A DNA stretch of 64,000 bases from an uncultured Bacteroidales bacterium (GCA_900319035.1 ONMU01000003.1:1-64000), one strand, 5' to 3'; positions 25,435 through 34,109 are shown, counted from the stretch's first letter. The notes: generated from the letters alone by a model not told the origin. Translations and numbers: made by a program.

Positions 25435-25462
25435 TTCTTATCTCGCTTCGCTCGAACGATTA
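25435..25462. repeat. 28-base dispersed repeat, copy 1
   Basis: Begins TTCTTATCTCGCTTCGCTCG and ends AACGATTA. An identical copy is at 58721-58748 in the ABC transporter leader. Neither copy is in a gene. Confidence 0.85.
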
Positions 25463-25510
25463 ATGTGACTTGGTCACATTTTTCGAGTCCGGGAAGTGGC
25501 TCTCAAAAGA

Positions 25511-25539
25511 AGAATCACCCTCATGGTGGTTCTTTTTTT
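25511..25539 (+). terminator. Second terminator after the tRNA-end duplication
   Basis: Nine-base stem AGAATCACC (25511-25519) with GGTGGTTCT (25525-25533) and T run to 25539. It lies 36 bases from the end of the converging phosphatase gene. Confidence 0.8.
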
Positions 25540-25574
25540 GACCACTTTTCCGGACGAGCAGAGTCCACTACCCT

Positions 25575-26378
25575 TTATTTCAAAAAACGCTTACGCAACA
25601 ACTGAATATCATCCGGAGCGAGGAAGAGCTGCTCGTGCAGATAATTGATCATTCCTCCGAACTCCTCGTCGATGAGATCAAGTGTGCGTATAAAATTAGG
25701 TGTCGAGACGCCCATGAAAGCAAGGATCACCTCTTTCTCAGCCTCTCCTCCGCCACGAGCATCGATCTCTGCGTTCAGTTTGGCTACCAGATCGCGGTAC
25801 GCCGCGTTGGACAAATCAAAATCCTCAATGACCGCCTCTCTCTCCACACCTAAGGCAAAGAGCAGATAAGCGGCACCCCACCCTGTCCGGTCTTTCCCTT
25901 GGAAGCAATGCCACAAGATACCTCCGTCCTCGGGCGCCTCGATGATCAGACGCAGGTACGTAGCGTACTGCAACTGAGAGAACTCGCTTCGTATTAAAGA
26001 CGGGTACATATTTCGTGCCATTTTTTGCACTTCGGGATAAAAAGAGTAATTAACGATGTGCGATTCCAAGTCCAAAAACGCCTCTTGGGGTATCGGTTGC
26101 TCGGTCAGACGCTCTGCGCTCAAGTCAATGGTCGGCAACAGATGATGCTCTGCGCCAACGACCTCCTGATCCGGCAAAGCCTCCGCCTCGCCTATAGACC
26201 GGAAATCAAAGATCTTAGCAAGGTTATACTCCTCGTGCAGACGGGTGAGGTCGGCTTTAGAAGCATCGTGCAGATGAGCGGTACGAAGCAGACGGTGAGG
26301 TTTGATCTCCCGTCCTCCGGCTCCTACCAGCCCACCTAAATCACGCGCGTTAACGATATTATCAAATAAAACTTCCAT
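25575..26378 (-). CDS. IphP-type tyrosine/serine (or phosphoinositide) phosphatase
   Basis: The 267-residue cytoplasmic protein opens NIVNARDLGGLVGAGGREIK, the N-terminal signature of the IphP/PTP 'ARDLGG' family. It carries the active-site P-loop HCFQGKDRTGWG (about residues 163-174; Cys nucleophile, Arg in CX5R). IphP enzymes remove phosphate from Tyr/Ser residues or inositol lipids. Its start shares one base with the stop of the small alarmone hydrolase gene, making it the last member of a signalling cluster. The substrate is not evident. Confidence 0.85.
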   Translation of the reverse strand: MEVLFDNIVNARDLGGLVGAGGREIKPHRLLRTAHLHDASKADLTRLHEEYNLAKIFDFRSIGEAEALPDQEVVGAEHHLLPTIDLSAERLTEQPIPQEAFLDLESHIVNYSFYPEVQKMARNMYPSLIRSEFSQLQYATYLRLIIEAPEDGGILWHCFQGKDRTGWGAAYLLFALGVEREAVIEDFDLSNAAYRDLVAKLNAEIDARGGGEAEKEVILAFMGVSTPNFIRTLDLIDEEFGGMINYLHEQLFLAPDDIQLLRKRFLK

Positions 26379-26968
26379 TAGAATACTTCATCTATCAAAC
26401 GTACAAACTCGCGATACGCAAAGGTGTCGGACAGTTCGCTCAATGCATCCGCCAAACCGCGGTAATGCCATGCGTGCGACTCTTTGTCCTTGACGTGGAA
26501 GATAGACCATAGAGCATCGCCTTTGATCTGATAATCACGCCATATAGCACGCATGTTACTCAGTTTATCTCCCATCGCTACGATCTTCGCATCATGCGGA
26601 GCCGCCTTGAGACGGTCAATCGCCGCCTGTTTGCGTGCATGCCACGTAGCCGCTTCATCGCCTTTTTCGGCATCGAAGAGCTCACCGTTGATCTGATCGC
26701 TCTCGGCATGAACCAGATGTGCTATCCGTTCGCCGAACTCAGCACGCAGTTGGTCCACCGTCACGTCGGTATCTTCGATCGTGTCATGCAAAGCCGCAGC
26801 AGCGAGGAGCTCCTGATCCGGAGTGATGGACGCTACGATCTCCACCGCCTCCATGGGATGAACGATATACGGAAATCCCTTTCCGCGACGCTCTGTATTA
26901 TGATGCGCCTTGACAGCAAAGATAATCGCGCGGTCAAGCAGATCGGTTTCTAAATATTTATTTGCCAT
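26378..26968 (-). CDS. Small alarmone hydrolase (MESH1-like HD domain)
   Basis: The 196-residue protein consists of the HD hydrolase fold of RelA/SpoT homologues alone. It has HNTERRGKGFPYIVHPMEAV (first metal His and substrate loop, about residues 18-37), AAALHDTIEDTDVTVDQL (HD and ED metal/catalytic pairs, about 56-73) and AMGDKLSNMRAI (final Asp, about 130-141). Such stand-alone hydrolases remove the 3' pyrophosphate of (p)ppGpp. Its position two genes downstream of a RelA/SpoT synthetase gene fits a paired synthesis/degradation unit. An array of AAGTCTTTG-like words lies between it and the kinase gene. Confidence 0.85.
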   Translation of the reverse strand: MANKYLETDLLDRAIIFAVKAHHNTERRGKGFPYIVHPMEAVEIVASITPDQELLAAAALHDTIEDTDVTVDQLRAEFGERIAHLVHAESDQINGELFDAEKGDEAATWHARKQAAIDRLKAAPHDAKIVAMGDKLSNMRAIWRDYQIKGDALWSIFHVKDKESHAWHYRGLADALSELSDTFAYREFVRLIDEVF

Positions 26969-27002
26969 TAGGCTTTTTCCTTTCCATTTTCAGCTTATAA
27001 AA

Positions 27003-27056
27003 GTCTTTGTAAAGTCTTTGCAAAGTCTTAGATAAGTCTTTCAACTTTCAACTATC
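27003..27056. repeat. Junction array of AAGTCTT / TTTCAAC words
   Basis: The words AAAGTCTTTG, TAAAGTCTTTGC, AAAGTCTTAGAT and AAGTCTTTCAACTTTCAACT fill the spacer between the kinase stop (27060) and the hydrolase start (26968). On the coding strand TTGAAAG heptamers give TGA words. Confidence 0.75.
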
Positions 27057-27059
27057 CAC

Positions 27060-27899
27060 TTAATAAATCGTGCCCTCCAACATAGCTCGGAACTGCGGCA
27101 TCGGGCATTTGGTATCACGCTCTACAATCAGCGTTTTGAGACCCGCGTAGATCTTCACCTCTTTCATCACCTTCTCCATGTCGGCATCTTTGCCGAAATA
27201 CTCCTGAGCAAAACCATCCCAGAAACGGGCAGCAGTAGCATTCGTCATATGATTGACCTCCATGGTCCAACTCTCGTCGTTCAGACAGCAGCACAGATAG
27301 ACCATGCCGATGTCAAACATCGGATAGCCGTAACAGAAATCGCCGAGGTCGATGAAATAAGGCGTACGTACTCCGTCCTTCTCGGTAAAAATACCGTTAC
27401 CGAACTGCAAATCGCCGTGGATAGCAGTGTCCGCATCCGGGGCTGCAGCTATGAAATCATGGATCTTCTGTTTCTGCTCGTCGGTGAAGAAGGGGTTGTC
27501 TGCCAACATCTTATAGAGCCGATCCTTCACGTTCTCGAACTGTGTCGTATCCACGTGCACAGAGTGCAGTTTCTTACAGAGCTGCGCAAACTCTTTTCCG
27601 TACTCTTCTGCGAGCTCCGGATGATCGCCACAGGCACGCGAGTACGATTTCTTACCCTCAATACGGCGGAAACGGATACCCACCTGTTTGCCGTCGGTCA
27701 CCAGATCACCGGGTTCGGGTGTCGGAATACCCATCGCATACACTTTCTGCGCTACCTCCAACTCCAACTTAGCTGCCTCGAAATTGCGGAAGTACAACTT
27801 GAGCATGATATTGGGGTCTGTTTTATGATTATAACTCGCACCATTGGCTCCTTCGCCGGTACGTACATAGTCATTCAAATCAATGAGTTTTGGTTCCAT
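27060..27899 (-). CDS. APH/choline-kinase-like phosphotransferase (TIGR02172 type)
   Basis: The 279-residue cytoplasmic protein has the aminoglycoside-phosphotransferase fold. The N-lobe Lys is in MLKLYFRNFEAAKLELEVA. The catalytic loop IHGDLQFGNGIF (about residues 159-170; HxDxxxxN) is followed by the metal-binding YFIDLGDFCYGYPMFDIGMV (about 178-197). The overall arrangement matches a family I recall as the TIGR02172 paralogues. The natural substrate is unknown. Placement between an alarmone synthetase and hydrolase suggests a nucleotide, protein or small-molecule signalling role rather than antibiotic resistance. Confidence 0.75.
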   Translation of the reverse strand: MEPKLIDLNDYVRTGEGANGASYNHKTDPNIMLKLYFRNFEAAKLELEVAQKVYAMGIPTPEPGDLVTDGKQVGIRFRRIEGKKSYSRACGDHPELAEEYGKEFAQLCKKLHSVHVDTTQFENVKDRLYKMLADNPFFTDEQKQKIHDFIAAAPDADTAIHGDLQFGNGIFTEKDGVRTPYFIDLGDFCYGYPMFDIGMVYLCCCLNDESWTMEVNHMTNATAARFWDGFAQEYFGKDADMEKVMKEVKIYAGLKTLIVERDTKCPMPQFRAMLEGTIY

Positions 27900-27920
27900 A
27901 ATTGTTTCTTCTTTTTAGGG

Positions 27921-28976
27921 TTAAGCATTTAGTTGGCTCATGAACGGCAGGTTAGAAGCCAATTGATAGGTCAGCTCCGCCAAAGCCGCGTTCTGGGTAT
28001 TGTGACCGTTGATGGCATCAAACATCCGTTCGAGACCGATCTTACCACCGCCGGTAGAGAGGATACAGACGATACAGATGTTCTGCAAGCCCACGGCAGA
28101 AGAGATGATATCAAGATCCGTGTTTCCGAGTTGGTAACGCGCCAGACGATAGGCGTCTTCTTCGTATTTGTGGATCAGACGGCTGACGTCTCCCAGCGTC
28201 TTGCAGCCCAAGGCTACCAACACACGCAAGTAGCGGATGAGCGGCGCATCCTGTATCTCTGCCTGATTGATAGCAGCAATACGTTTATTGAGTTGCTCAA
28301 ACGGCTCTGCCTGCAGATACGAACGGAAGGTATCGCCGTCCAAGAGGACATCGTCCAATTTGCCGTTCTGCACCAATTGGTGTACCCTGCGACGGTAGTC
28401 GGTGATCTCCGAACGAATACGGCTGAACTCATCGTCCGCCAACTCCAACAGTCCCGCCAAACGGTTCATGCGACGCATGTACATACGTGGGATCTCGATG
28501 CCGGATTTATAACCGGTATCGTGATTGATAGCCGCCCACGCGTGCTGCAAAGTGGTACGCAGTTGTAACTCAAAACGGAAGTGATAACCGGGCACGCGGC
28601 AGATATAATGCAGCGAGTTATAGCCGAAACTATCGAGTTGGTGCAACATTCGTTTATCCACTGAGTTATTCCAATCCACCTCGAACAACTGCTCCGTCAT
28701 GGCTGCAATACGGTCCACATCATCGGTATAGAAAGTGATGATACGTGCGCCCACTAAATCGGTGACTTCATCCAGCGTAGCGTACTTGCCTCCCTTGAGC
28801 GCCAATTTACCCGCCAAGGACTCCTCGGTCTTCACACGCGCCTCTACGGCGGTGACGATGAGTCCGTTGCGATTCAGCGCCTCACGAAGAGTAGCAAGCA
28901 CCTGTTCTTTGAGTTTCTCCAATTCAGGAAGCGACTCGCGGAACTCCTCCAATAACATTTCGGAATGCAGATCCAT
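27921..28976 (-). CDS. RelA/SpoT-domain alarmone synthetase with C-terminal extension
   Basis: The 351-residue protein lacks an HD hydrolase half and TGS/ACT regulatory tail. The synthetase domain (about residues 30-170) shows TAVEARVKTEESLAGKL, EVTDLVGARIITFYTDDVDR, SFGYNSLHYICRVPGYHF and FELQLRTTLQHAWAAINHDT, all typical of (p)ppGpp synthetases. The last ~180 residues form an alpha-helical extension of unknown function. It likely transfers pyrophosphate from ATP to GTP or GDP. It is eight bases downstream of a STAS gene and is followed by the APH-like kinase gene. Confidence 0.85.
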   Translation of the reverse strand: MDLHSEMLLEEFRESLPELEKLKEQVLATLREALNRNGLIVTAVEARVKTEESLAGKLALKGGKYATLDEVTDLVGARIITFYTDDVDRIAAMTEQLFEVDWNNSVDKRMLHQLDSFGYNSLHYICRVPGYHFRFELQLRTTLQHAWAAINHDTGYKSGIEIPRMYMRRMNRLAGLLELADDEFSRIRSEITDYRRRVHQLVQNGKLDDVLLDGDTFRSYLQAEPFEQLNKRIAAINQAEIQDAPLIRYLRVLVALGCKTLGDVSRLIHKYEEDAYRLARYQLGNTDLDIISSAVGLQNICIVCILSTGGGKIGLERMFDAINGHNTQNAALAELTYQLASNLPFMSQLNA

Positions 28977-28984
28977 AGGAATTA

Positions 28985-29287
28985 TTATTGGATTTCAAAC
29001 AGGCTGATAAAACCGGTCATCATGAATACCTGACGAATGTCTGCATTGATATTCCGTACAATGACTTTAGATCCGTGCGAAGCAGCCTCTTTGCGGATAG
29101 AGAGGAAGATTCGCAAACCCGAAGAGGAGATATACTCCAATTCAGAGCAATCGAGGACGATTTCTTTTTTCTCCGCTACCATCAGCGGCTTAACTTCCTC
29201 CGCTGTAGTTACTGCTGCCGCTGTGTCCAAACGACCACTAAACGTTGCAATCAACTGATTGCCGTTTTCCTTAATTTCTGTTTTCAT
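28985..29287 (-). CDS. STAS-domain anti-sigma factor antagonist
   Basis: The 100-residue protein is a single STAS domain (SpoIIAA/RsbV type). The phosphorylatable-Ser loop is VLDCSELEYISSSGLRIFLS (about residues 44-63). In partner-switching systems the unphosphorylated form captures an anti-sigma kinase, and a SpoIIE-type phosphatase reactivates it. The neighbouring upstream gene encodes just such a phosphatase fused to a kinase-like HATPase, so they are a cognate pair. It is 27 bases downstream of that gene, across a 7-nt array. Confidence 0.9.
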   Translation of the reverse strand: MKTEIKENGNQLIATFSGRLDTAAAVTTAEEVKPLMVAEKKEIVLDCSELEYISSSGLRIFLSIRKEAASHGSKVIVRNINADIRQVFMMTGFISLFEIQ

Positions 29288-29310
29288 ATAGTTTTAATTA
29301 TCAATTATCT

Positions 29311-29334
29311 ACTTTCACTTTTCACTTTTCAATT
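29311..29334. repeat. 7-nt array (TTTCACT) at the SpoIIE stop codon
   Basis: Words CTTTCAC, TTTTCAC, TTTTCAA. On the coding strand these give TTGAAAA, GTGAAAA, GTGAAAG, so the SpoIIE gene's last residues (LKSEK) and its TGA stop are written by the array, with TGA every 7 bases. Confidence 0.8.
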
Positions 29335-31360
29335 TCTTAACGAGTGTCAAGACATTCTTGTCATCTTCGCGTACATACTGCACCTCGTCCATGAGCTGAC
29401 GAACGAGATGAATACCCAAACCGCCGATAGCCCGTTCCTCTGCCGGAAGGCTCAGATCGGGTTCGGATTTCTGAGTCGGATCAAAAGGTATGCCACTATC
29501 GGAGATGGTAAACGTCAACTGCTCTCCTTCCGGTGTGCAGCTACGGACAAACTCGACAAACACTTTGCCGTTATTGGTATCCGGGTACGCATATAGCATC
29601 ACGTTACTTACCGCTTCCTCCAAGGCAAGGTTAACCGGCATGTTCAACTCTTCGGGCAGCTTCAGATTATCAATCCACTCTGCCAAGGTCGGAATCTGCT
29701 GTATATCATTGCGCATGACGAGAGCCGGAATCTGGTAACGGAGAGCCAACATGGTGATATCATCGCTCTGCTCCGCGTCTTTCACAAACGCCTGTATTTC
29801 CGCGCGCATGTTATCCACTATTTTACGCGGGGAAAGGGTATTCATCTTCTCCAACGCTACGAACATCCGCTCGTCTCCGAACAGATCATGATGCGCATTC
29901 TCCGCCTCCGTCAGACCGTCCGTATAGAGGAACAGCGTGTCATTATAGTGCAGCTTCGTCTTCTGCGCTACATAGTCATAATCACGTGTCACACCTAAAG
30001 GCAGGTTCGGCTTCACCGGCAACAGACGCGGAGTGACATCCGAATGAGGCAAGCAAACGGGTGCATTATGCCCGGCGTTGCAGTAATCCAACTCACCACT
30101 GGCAGTATTCAAAACGCCCAAGAACAAGGTAACAAACATATTCTGCTCGTTTTGCTCAGCCAGCGAATCGTTCATCTGTTTAACGATCTCCGCTGCCCTC
30201 TCCTCATGCGCGGTGACATTACGGAAAAGCGAACGGATAGTTGCCATCACTAACGATGCCGGTACACCCTTTCCGCTCACATCACCCACACAGAAGAATA
30301 GTTTATCGTGGCGCACATAGAAATCATACAGATCACCACCTACCTCTTTCGCCGGATGAACAATACCATATATATTAAGGTCCAAACGATCCAAGAAAGG
30401 CGGGAAGACTTTGGGCAACATAGCCATCTGGATAGTCTGCGCTACCTCCAACTCATCCTCCATACGCTGATTCAGAGCTTTCGATTCCAGCAGACGATGC
30501 AGATTACGGGAAGAATGCCAAACAATAAAGATCAGGACACCTAAACCAAGAATCATCAGCAAACCAACGATACGACCGATGCGGTTCAGGCTTCTAAAGA
30601 GCTCATCGTCCGGAATGATAACCTCTATATGCCAGCCTGTTGCACCTATCTCTTGGTGGAAGATATTATATTTATCCCCCGCCGTCGTATCGACATCGGA
30701 AACGATATTCTCTCCTTTGCTGGAACGGATAGAGGAATAACTATTGGGGTATATCTCCAGATTAGCCGACAGGTCTTTGAGATACTCCAAGGACAGATCG
30801 ACGCACACCACCGCAACAACCTTGCCGTTCTTGTCATGCACCGGGCAGGAACAACTGACCACCATCTCTTGCGAACCCGAATCATCCAAATACGGCTCAC
30901 TCCACCAACAGCTGTCAATCACCAGACCGTTCTGAAACCACTCCATCTGAGTATAGTCATGCTCGGCGCTGCCTATATTCCGGGTAAAGATACTGTCTTC
31001 AGAAATACGACTGCTGCAGATCTCATAGTACCGACCTTTCTTCGGGAAATAGTCCGGCACGAAAGCGACAGCGAGACTCGTATTGGAACGAAGTGTGCTG
31101 ACTGCCAAACGAGTAGCCGGATAGATAGCATCCGGATCGTCCAGACTCTTCTCAGCCAGCTTCGCCAAAGCCTTGGCAGCCGTCTCCAACTCGATAGTAC
31201 GCAACTCAATCTCCAACTCCGCCTTGCGCAACTCAGCTCGCGCCAAATCCTGCGCCTCTTGACGGATAGCATGACGGCTTGTGAAATACATGGTGCAAGA
31301 GATAGCCTCAAGCGCCAATGCCGCTACTACAATGATCCAAATTCCAGATTTTCCTTTCAT
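29315..31360 (-). CDS. Membrane sensor SpoIIE-type phosphatase with anti-sigma HATPase domain
   Basis: The product has 681 residues when started at MKGKSGIWIIVVAALALEAI (ATG complement at 31358-31360); the longer frame crosses the promoter. Two membrane helices (about residues 5-25 and 265-290) bracket a Cache-like extracytoplasmic sensor. A coiled coil leads to the PP2C/SpoIIE domain (about 310-540) with GDLYDFYV, FFCVGDVSGKGVPASLVMAT and EQSDDITMLALR. The C-terminal HATPase_c (about 550-681) has LALEEAVSNVMLYAYP and GGLGIHLVRQLMDEVQY. It should sense an external signal and act on the STAS protein next door. It heads the six-gene signalling cluster. Confidence 0.9.
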   Translation of the reverse strand: MKGKSGIWIIVVAALALEAISCTMYFTSRHAIRQEAQDLARAELRKAELEIELRTIELETAAKALAKLAEKSLDDPDAIYPATRLAVSTLRSNTSLAVAFVPDYFPKKGRYYEICSSRISEDSIFTRNIGSAEHDYTQMEWFQNGLVIDSCWWSEPYLDDSGSQEMVVSCSCPVHDKNGKVVAVVCVDLSLEYLKDLSANLEIYPNSYSSIRSSKGENIVSDVDTTAGDKYNIFHQEIGATGWHIEVIIPDDELFRSLNRIGRIVGLLMILGLGVLIFIVWHSSRNLHRLLESKALNQRMEDELEVAQTIQMAMLPKVFPPFLDRLDLNIYGIVHPAKEVGGDLYDFYVRHDKLFFCVGDVSGKGVPASLVMATIRSLFRNVTAHEERAAEIVKQMNDSLAEQNEQNMFVTLFLGVLNTASGELDYCNAGHNAPVCLPHSDVTPRLLPVKPNLPLGVTRDYDYVAQKTKLHYNDTLFLYTDGLTEAENAHHDLFGDERMFVALEKMNTLSPRKIVDNMRAEIQAFVKDAEQSDDITMLALRYQIPALVMRNDIQQIPTLAEWIDNLKLPEELNMPVNLALEEAVSNVMLYAYPDTNNGKVFVEFVRSCTPEGEQLTFTISDSGIPFDPTQKSEPDLSLPAEERAIGGLGIHLVRQLMDEVQYVREDDKNVLTLVKKLKSEK

Positions 31361-31377
31361 AATTATAACCTTTGCGT

Positions 31378-31412
31378 CTGCAAAGGTACAACAAAAATTG
31401 CACATACGCAAA
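31378..31412 (-). promoter_or_regulatory. Promoter for the signalling cluster
   Basis: On the minus strand: -33 TTTGCGTATGTGCAA and -7 TTGTACCTTTGCAG, 18 bases before the SpoIIE-gene start codon. This is a strong consensus match, of the housekeeping type. Confidence 0.85.
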
Positions 31413-31656
31413 TTTTCGAGTATTTTTTAACAAATAAAATAAAATTTTATCTATTTTTTTACATAAATAGCCACTACGCTTGTAAAAGACGAAATTTTTC
31501 GGCAAAACAAGGAAAGACTATTTAATATCCTAAACAAGCCAAACCAAATCATGGCGATTAAACTAAGATTTACCTTCACTTTTCAATCATTACCTTCCAT
31601 TTCTTGGTCACTTAAGGCACAAAATGAAGAAAATTTGCATTATTATTCCGAAAAAC

Positions 31657-31690
31657 TTGCATATGTCCAATTTTTGTTGTACCTTTGCAC
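31657..31690 (+). promoter_or_regulatory. Promoter for bamD-rpoZ-coaBC
   Basis: -33 TTGCATATGTCCAA (31657-31670) and -7 TTGTACCTTTGCAC (31677-31690), 15 bases before the ATG. Confidence 0.88.
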
Positions 31691-31705
31691 GATTTTTTGA
31701 TTACA

Positions 31706-32515
31706 ATGCGTAAAAACGGATTTATTATATTATTATTTGCAGTATTGCTGACCGGTTGCGGAGATTACCAGCGTTTGCTCAAGTCGCGTGACCCAGAGGA
31801 GAAATATCAGGCGGCTTTGATGTATTTCAACGACAAGCAGTACGTCAAGGCGCAAACGCTCTTGGATGATGTATCCTCTTACTACAAAGGCACCGAGCGT
31901 TCCGAGGACGTGTTAGCCTATTTGGCACGCAGTTACATGGGTCAGAAATCATACGATGCAGCGACCGATTATTATCAGGCATATGTCCGCAACTATCCCA
32001 AGGGTAAGTACGCCACCGAAGCGTATTTCCAGATAGGTCACTGTCAGTACCTCAACTCGCCGGATGCCCGTTTGGATCAGGATATCACGCAGAAAGCGAT
32101 AGAAGCCTATACCCTCTTTGTGGAGCTGTATCCGGAGAGTCCCTACTCTGCGCAAGCCTATGAGGAGATGAGCGAACTATACGATAAGTTGGCTTACAAA
32201 GAGTTAAAAAGCGCTCAGTTATACTACAATTTGGGTACGTATTTGGGCAACAACTATCTTAGCAGCGAGATCGTAGCCCGCAATGCGCTCAAGAACTATC
32301 CGAGCAACTCGTATCAAGAGGAGTTCAACTGGATTGTGATGCAAGCTAAATATCAGCAAATGGTTCATTCCATGGAGGATAAGAAAGCCGAGCGTGCTCG
32401 TGACGCACAAGATGAGTACTATAACTTCATCACCGAATATCCGGACTCCAAGCACCGGAAAGAGGTGGAAAAAATGAAGCAGAAGATTGATAAGATATTG
32501 AGAAATCAAGGTTGA
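31706..32515 (+). CDS. bamD: Outer-membrane protein assembly factor BamD
   Basis: The product has 269 residues when started at MRKNGFIILLFAVLLTGCGD, just after the promoter; seven upstream codons overlap the -7 region. Lipobox LLTGC gives the acylated Cys at about residue 18. The mature part is a superhelix of TPR pairs (YQAALMYFNDKQYVKAQTLL, YLARSYMGQKSYDAATDYY, EAYFQIGHCQYLN, AYTLFVELYPESPYSAQAYEEM). BamD is the essential lipoprotein partner of BamA in inserting beta-barrel proteins. It is followed by rpoZ and coaBC, an arrangement common in Bacteroidota. Confidence 0.93.
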   Translation: MRKNGFIILLFAVLLTGCGDYQRLLKSRDPEEKYQAALMYFNDKQYVKAQTLLDDVSSYYKGTERSEDVLAYLARSYMGQKSYDAATDYYQAYVRNYPKGKYATEAYFQIGHCQYLNSPDARLDQDITQKAIEAYTLFVELYPESPYSAQAYEEMSELYDKLAYKELKSAQLYYNLGTYLGNNYLSSEIVARNALKNYPSNSYQEEFNWIVMQAKYQQMVHSMEDKKAERARDAQDEYYNFITEYPDSKHRKEVEKMKQKIDKILRNQG

Positions 32516-32565
32516 TGAGTCGTTCAACCGAAAGAAAATACGATAATTGAAATTGAAAATATATT

Positions 32566-32898
32566 ATGGATTACAAAAATTCAAAAGCACCTAAAAACAC
32601 TGTCACACGTGACATCAACCAGCTTACCGAACCGGTAGGAAACGTGTACGAGACAGTAGCTATCATTGCCAAACGCGCAAATCAGATCAGTACCGGCATC
32701 AAGAGAGAGCTGGATGCCAAGCTGCAGGACTTCTCTATTCCGCAAGACTCACTGGATGAGACGTTTGAGAACAAAGAGCAAATCGAGATCAGCCGTCAGT
32801 ACGAGCGTCTGCCGAAACCGACGCTGATGGCTACTCAAGAGTTCATCGACGGCGAGCTCGTTTATCGTTCCGGCAACAAGGACGAAGCGCTGAAGTAA
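32566..32898 (+). CDS. rpoZ: RNA polymerase omega subunit (Bacteroidota type)
   Basis: The 110-residue protein has the omega/Rpb6 core: LTEPVGNVYETVAIIAKRAN and QISTGIKRELDAKL (about residues 19-52). An acidic helix and a C-terminal tail follow (FENKEQIEISRQYERLPKPT). Omega assists assembly of the beta' subunit. The family is strongly diverged in Bacteroidota but the gene order bamD-rpoZ-coaBC supports the call. The stop codon overlaps the coaBC start by one base. Confidence 0.85.
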   Translation: MDYKNSKAPKNTVTRDINQLTEPVGNVYETVAIIAKRANQISTGIKRELDAKLQDFSIPQDSLDETFENKEQIEISRQYERLPKPTLMATQEFIDGELVYRSGNKDEALK

Positions 32899-34109
32899 TG
32901 AGCTTACAAGGCAAACACATACTGGTCGGCATCAGTGGTGGCATTGCGGCGTATAAGATACCGGAACTGATTCGTTCGCTGGTCAAAGTGGGCGCAGAAG
33001 TGAGAGTAACTACTACCCGTCACGCACTGGAGTTTGTCACCGAGTTAACCCTGCAAACCGTTTCGGGCAGCAGGGTTTATTCGGATGTGTTTGCAGCTAT
33101 CAACGAACATGCAACCGAACATATCTCCCTACCCGATTGGTGCGATGCAATGATCGTAGCTCCTGCGACCGCCAATGTGCTTTGCAAGATGGCGGCAGGC
33201 ATAGCGGACGATGCGCTGACGACCACCATCTGTTCTTGCGCAGCCCGCAAACCTATCGTGGTAGCGCCTGCGATGAACGATAAGATGTGGGAGAACCCTG
33301 CCATGCAAAACGCCGTAACGACTATCCGCCAATGGGAGAACGTGACGGTCGTTGAGCCTGCCGAAGGTCCCTTAGCTTGCGGTACGAGCGGCAAAGGGCG
33401 CATGCGGGAGATCGATGAGTTGCAAGAGGCATTAGAGTACGCTCTGACGCCCAAGACGCTATCCGGCAAGCACGTTCTTATCACAGCCGGTGGCACGCAG
33501 GAGAAGATTGATCCTGTGCGGTTTATCAGCAATTACTCCACCGGCAAGATGGGCATCGCTCTTGCGCATGCTTGCGCGCGCAGAGGAGCGGATGTCACAT
33601 TGGTCTGCGGTGCTGTAAGCGCACTCCTTATCAATCCTTTCGGTACTATCCATCGCATAGACGCACTCTCGGCACAAAGCATGTACGAGGCTTGCACGGT
33701 GGTTTGGCCGAAAGCAGATATCGCTATTCTCTGCGCAGCCGTTGCGGACTTTACTCCGGTGGATACGGCAGACCAGAAAATCAAGAAACAAGAAGGTCAG
33801 ACCGAACTATCACTACGTCTGACCACTACCCATGATATCGCCAAGACCTTAGGCGAGACCAAACGCGATGATCAGATCTTGGTCGGTTTTGCTTTAGAGA
33901 CGGAGCATGAAAAAGAGAATGCGCTCCGAAAATTGGAGCGCAAACATCTCGATGCGATAATACTCAATTCTTTACGGGATCAGGGAGCAGGCTTCGGCGC
34001 AGATACCAACATCGTTACTATCATGCAATCCAACGGCACTGTAACCTCCCTTCCCCTTCAGTCTAAATCGGTTATTTCCGAAGGAATCCTAAAAGCCCTT
34101 TTTTCTTAG
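32898..34109 (+). CDS. coaBC: Bifunctional phosphopantothenoylcysteine decarboxylase/synthetase
   Basis: The 403-residue protein makes 4'-phosphopantetheine precursors for coenzyme A. The N-terminal CoaC flavoprotein domain (about 1-180) shows ILVGISGGIAAYKIPELI, the catalytic His in ATEHISLPDWCDAMIVAPAT and the substrate loop PAMNDKMWENPAMQ. The CoaB synthetase domain (about 190-403) starts HVLITAGGTQEKIDPVRFIS, then NYSTGKMGIALA. The gene overlaps the convergent DUF3276 gene by 38 bases at the 3' ends. Confidence 0.96.
   Translation: MSLQGKHILVGISGGIAAYKIPELIRSLVKVGAEVRVTTTRHALEFVTELTLQTVSGSRVYSDVFAAINEHATEHISLPDWCDAMIVAPATANVLCKMAAGIADDALTTTICSCAARKPIVVAPAMNDKMWENPAMQNAVTTIRQWENVTVVEPAEGPLACGTSGKGRMREIDELQEALEYALTPKTLSGKHVLITAGGTQEKIDPVRFISNYSTGKMGIALAHACARRGADVTLVCGAVSALLINPFGTIHRIDALSAQSMYEACTVVWPKADIAILCAAVADFTPVDTADQKIKKQEGQTELSLRLTTTHDIAKTLGETKRDDQILVGFALETEHEKENALRKLERKHLDAIILNSLRDQGAGFGADTNIVTIMQSNGTVTSLPLQSKSVISEGILKALFS

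Larger units (their letters stand above)
31361..31705. other. 345-base divergent intergenic region
   Basis: Holds the SpoIIE promoter (minus) and bamD promoter (plus). The 230 bases in between are A/T-rich, with no gene, RNA or array that I can identify. Confidence 0.7.

Noticed and set aside
25482..25503. A second tRNA gene after tRNA-Thr
   Set aside because: Only the T-arm 3' half and acceptor end are present; no D-arm or anticodon arm can be formed from the preceding bases.
27060..27899. Aminoglycoside resistance gene
   Set aside because: The fold is shared with APH enzymes, but the chromosomal signalling context and the closer resemblance to the TIGR02172 group make a resistance role unlikely.
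30629..31525. A 298-codon plus-strand ORF opposite the SpoIIE gene, running over its promoter
   Set aside because: Antisense shadow; residue composition and the lack of motifs argue against a gene.
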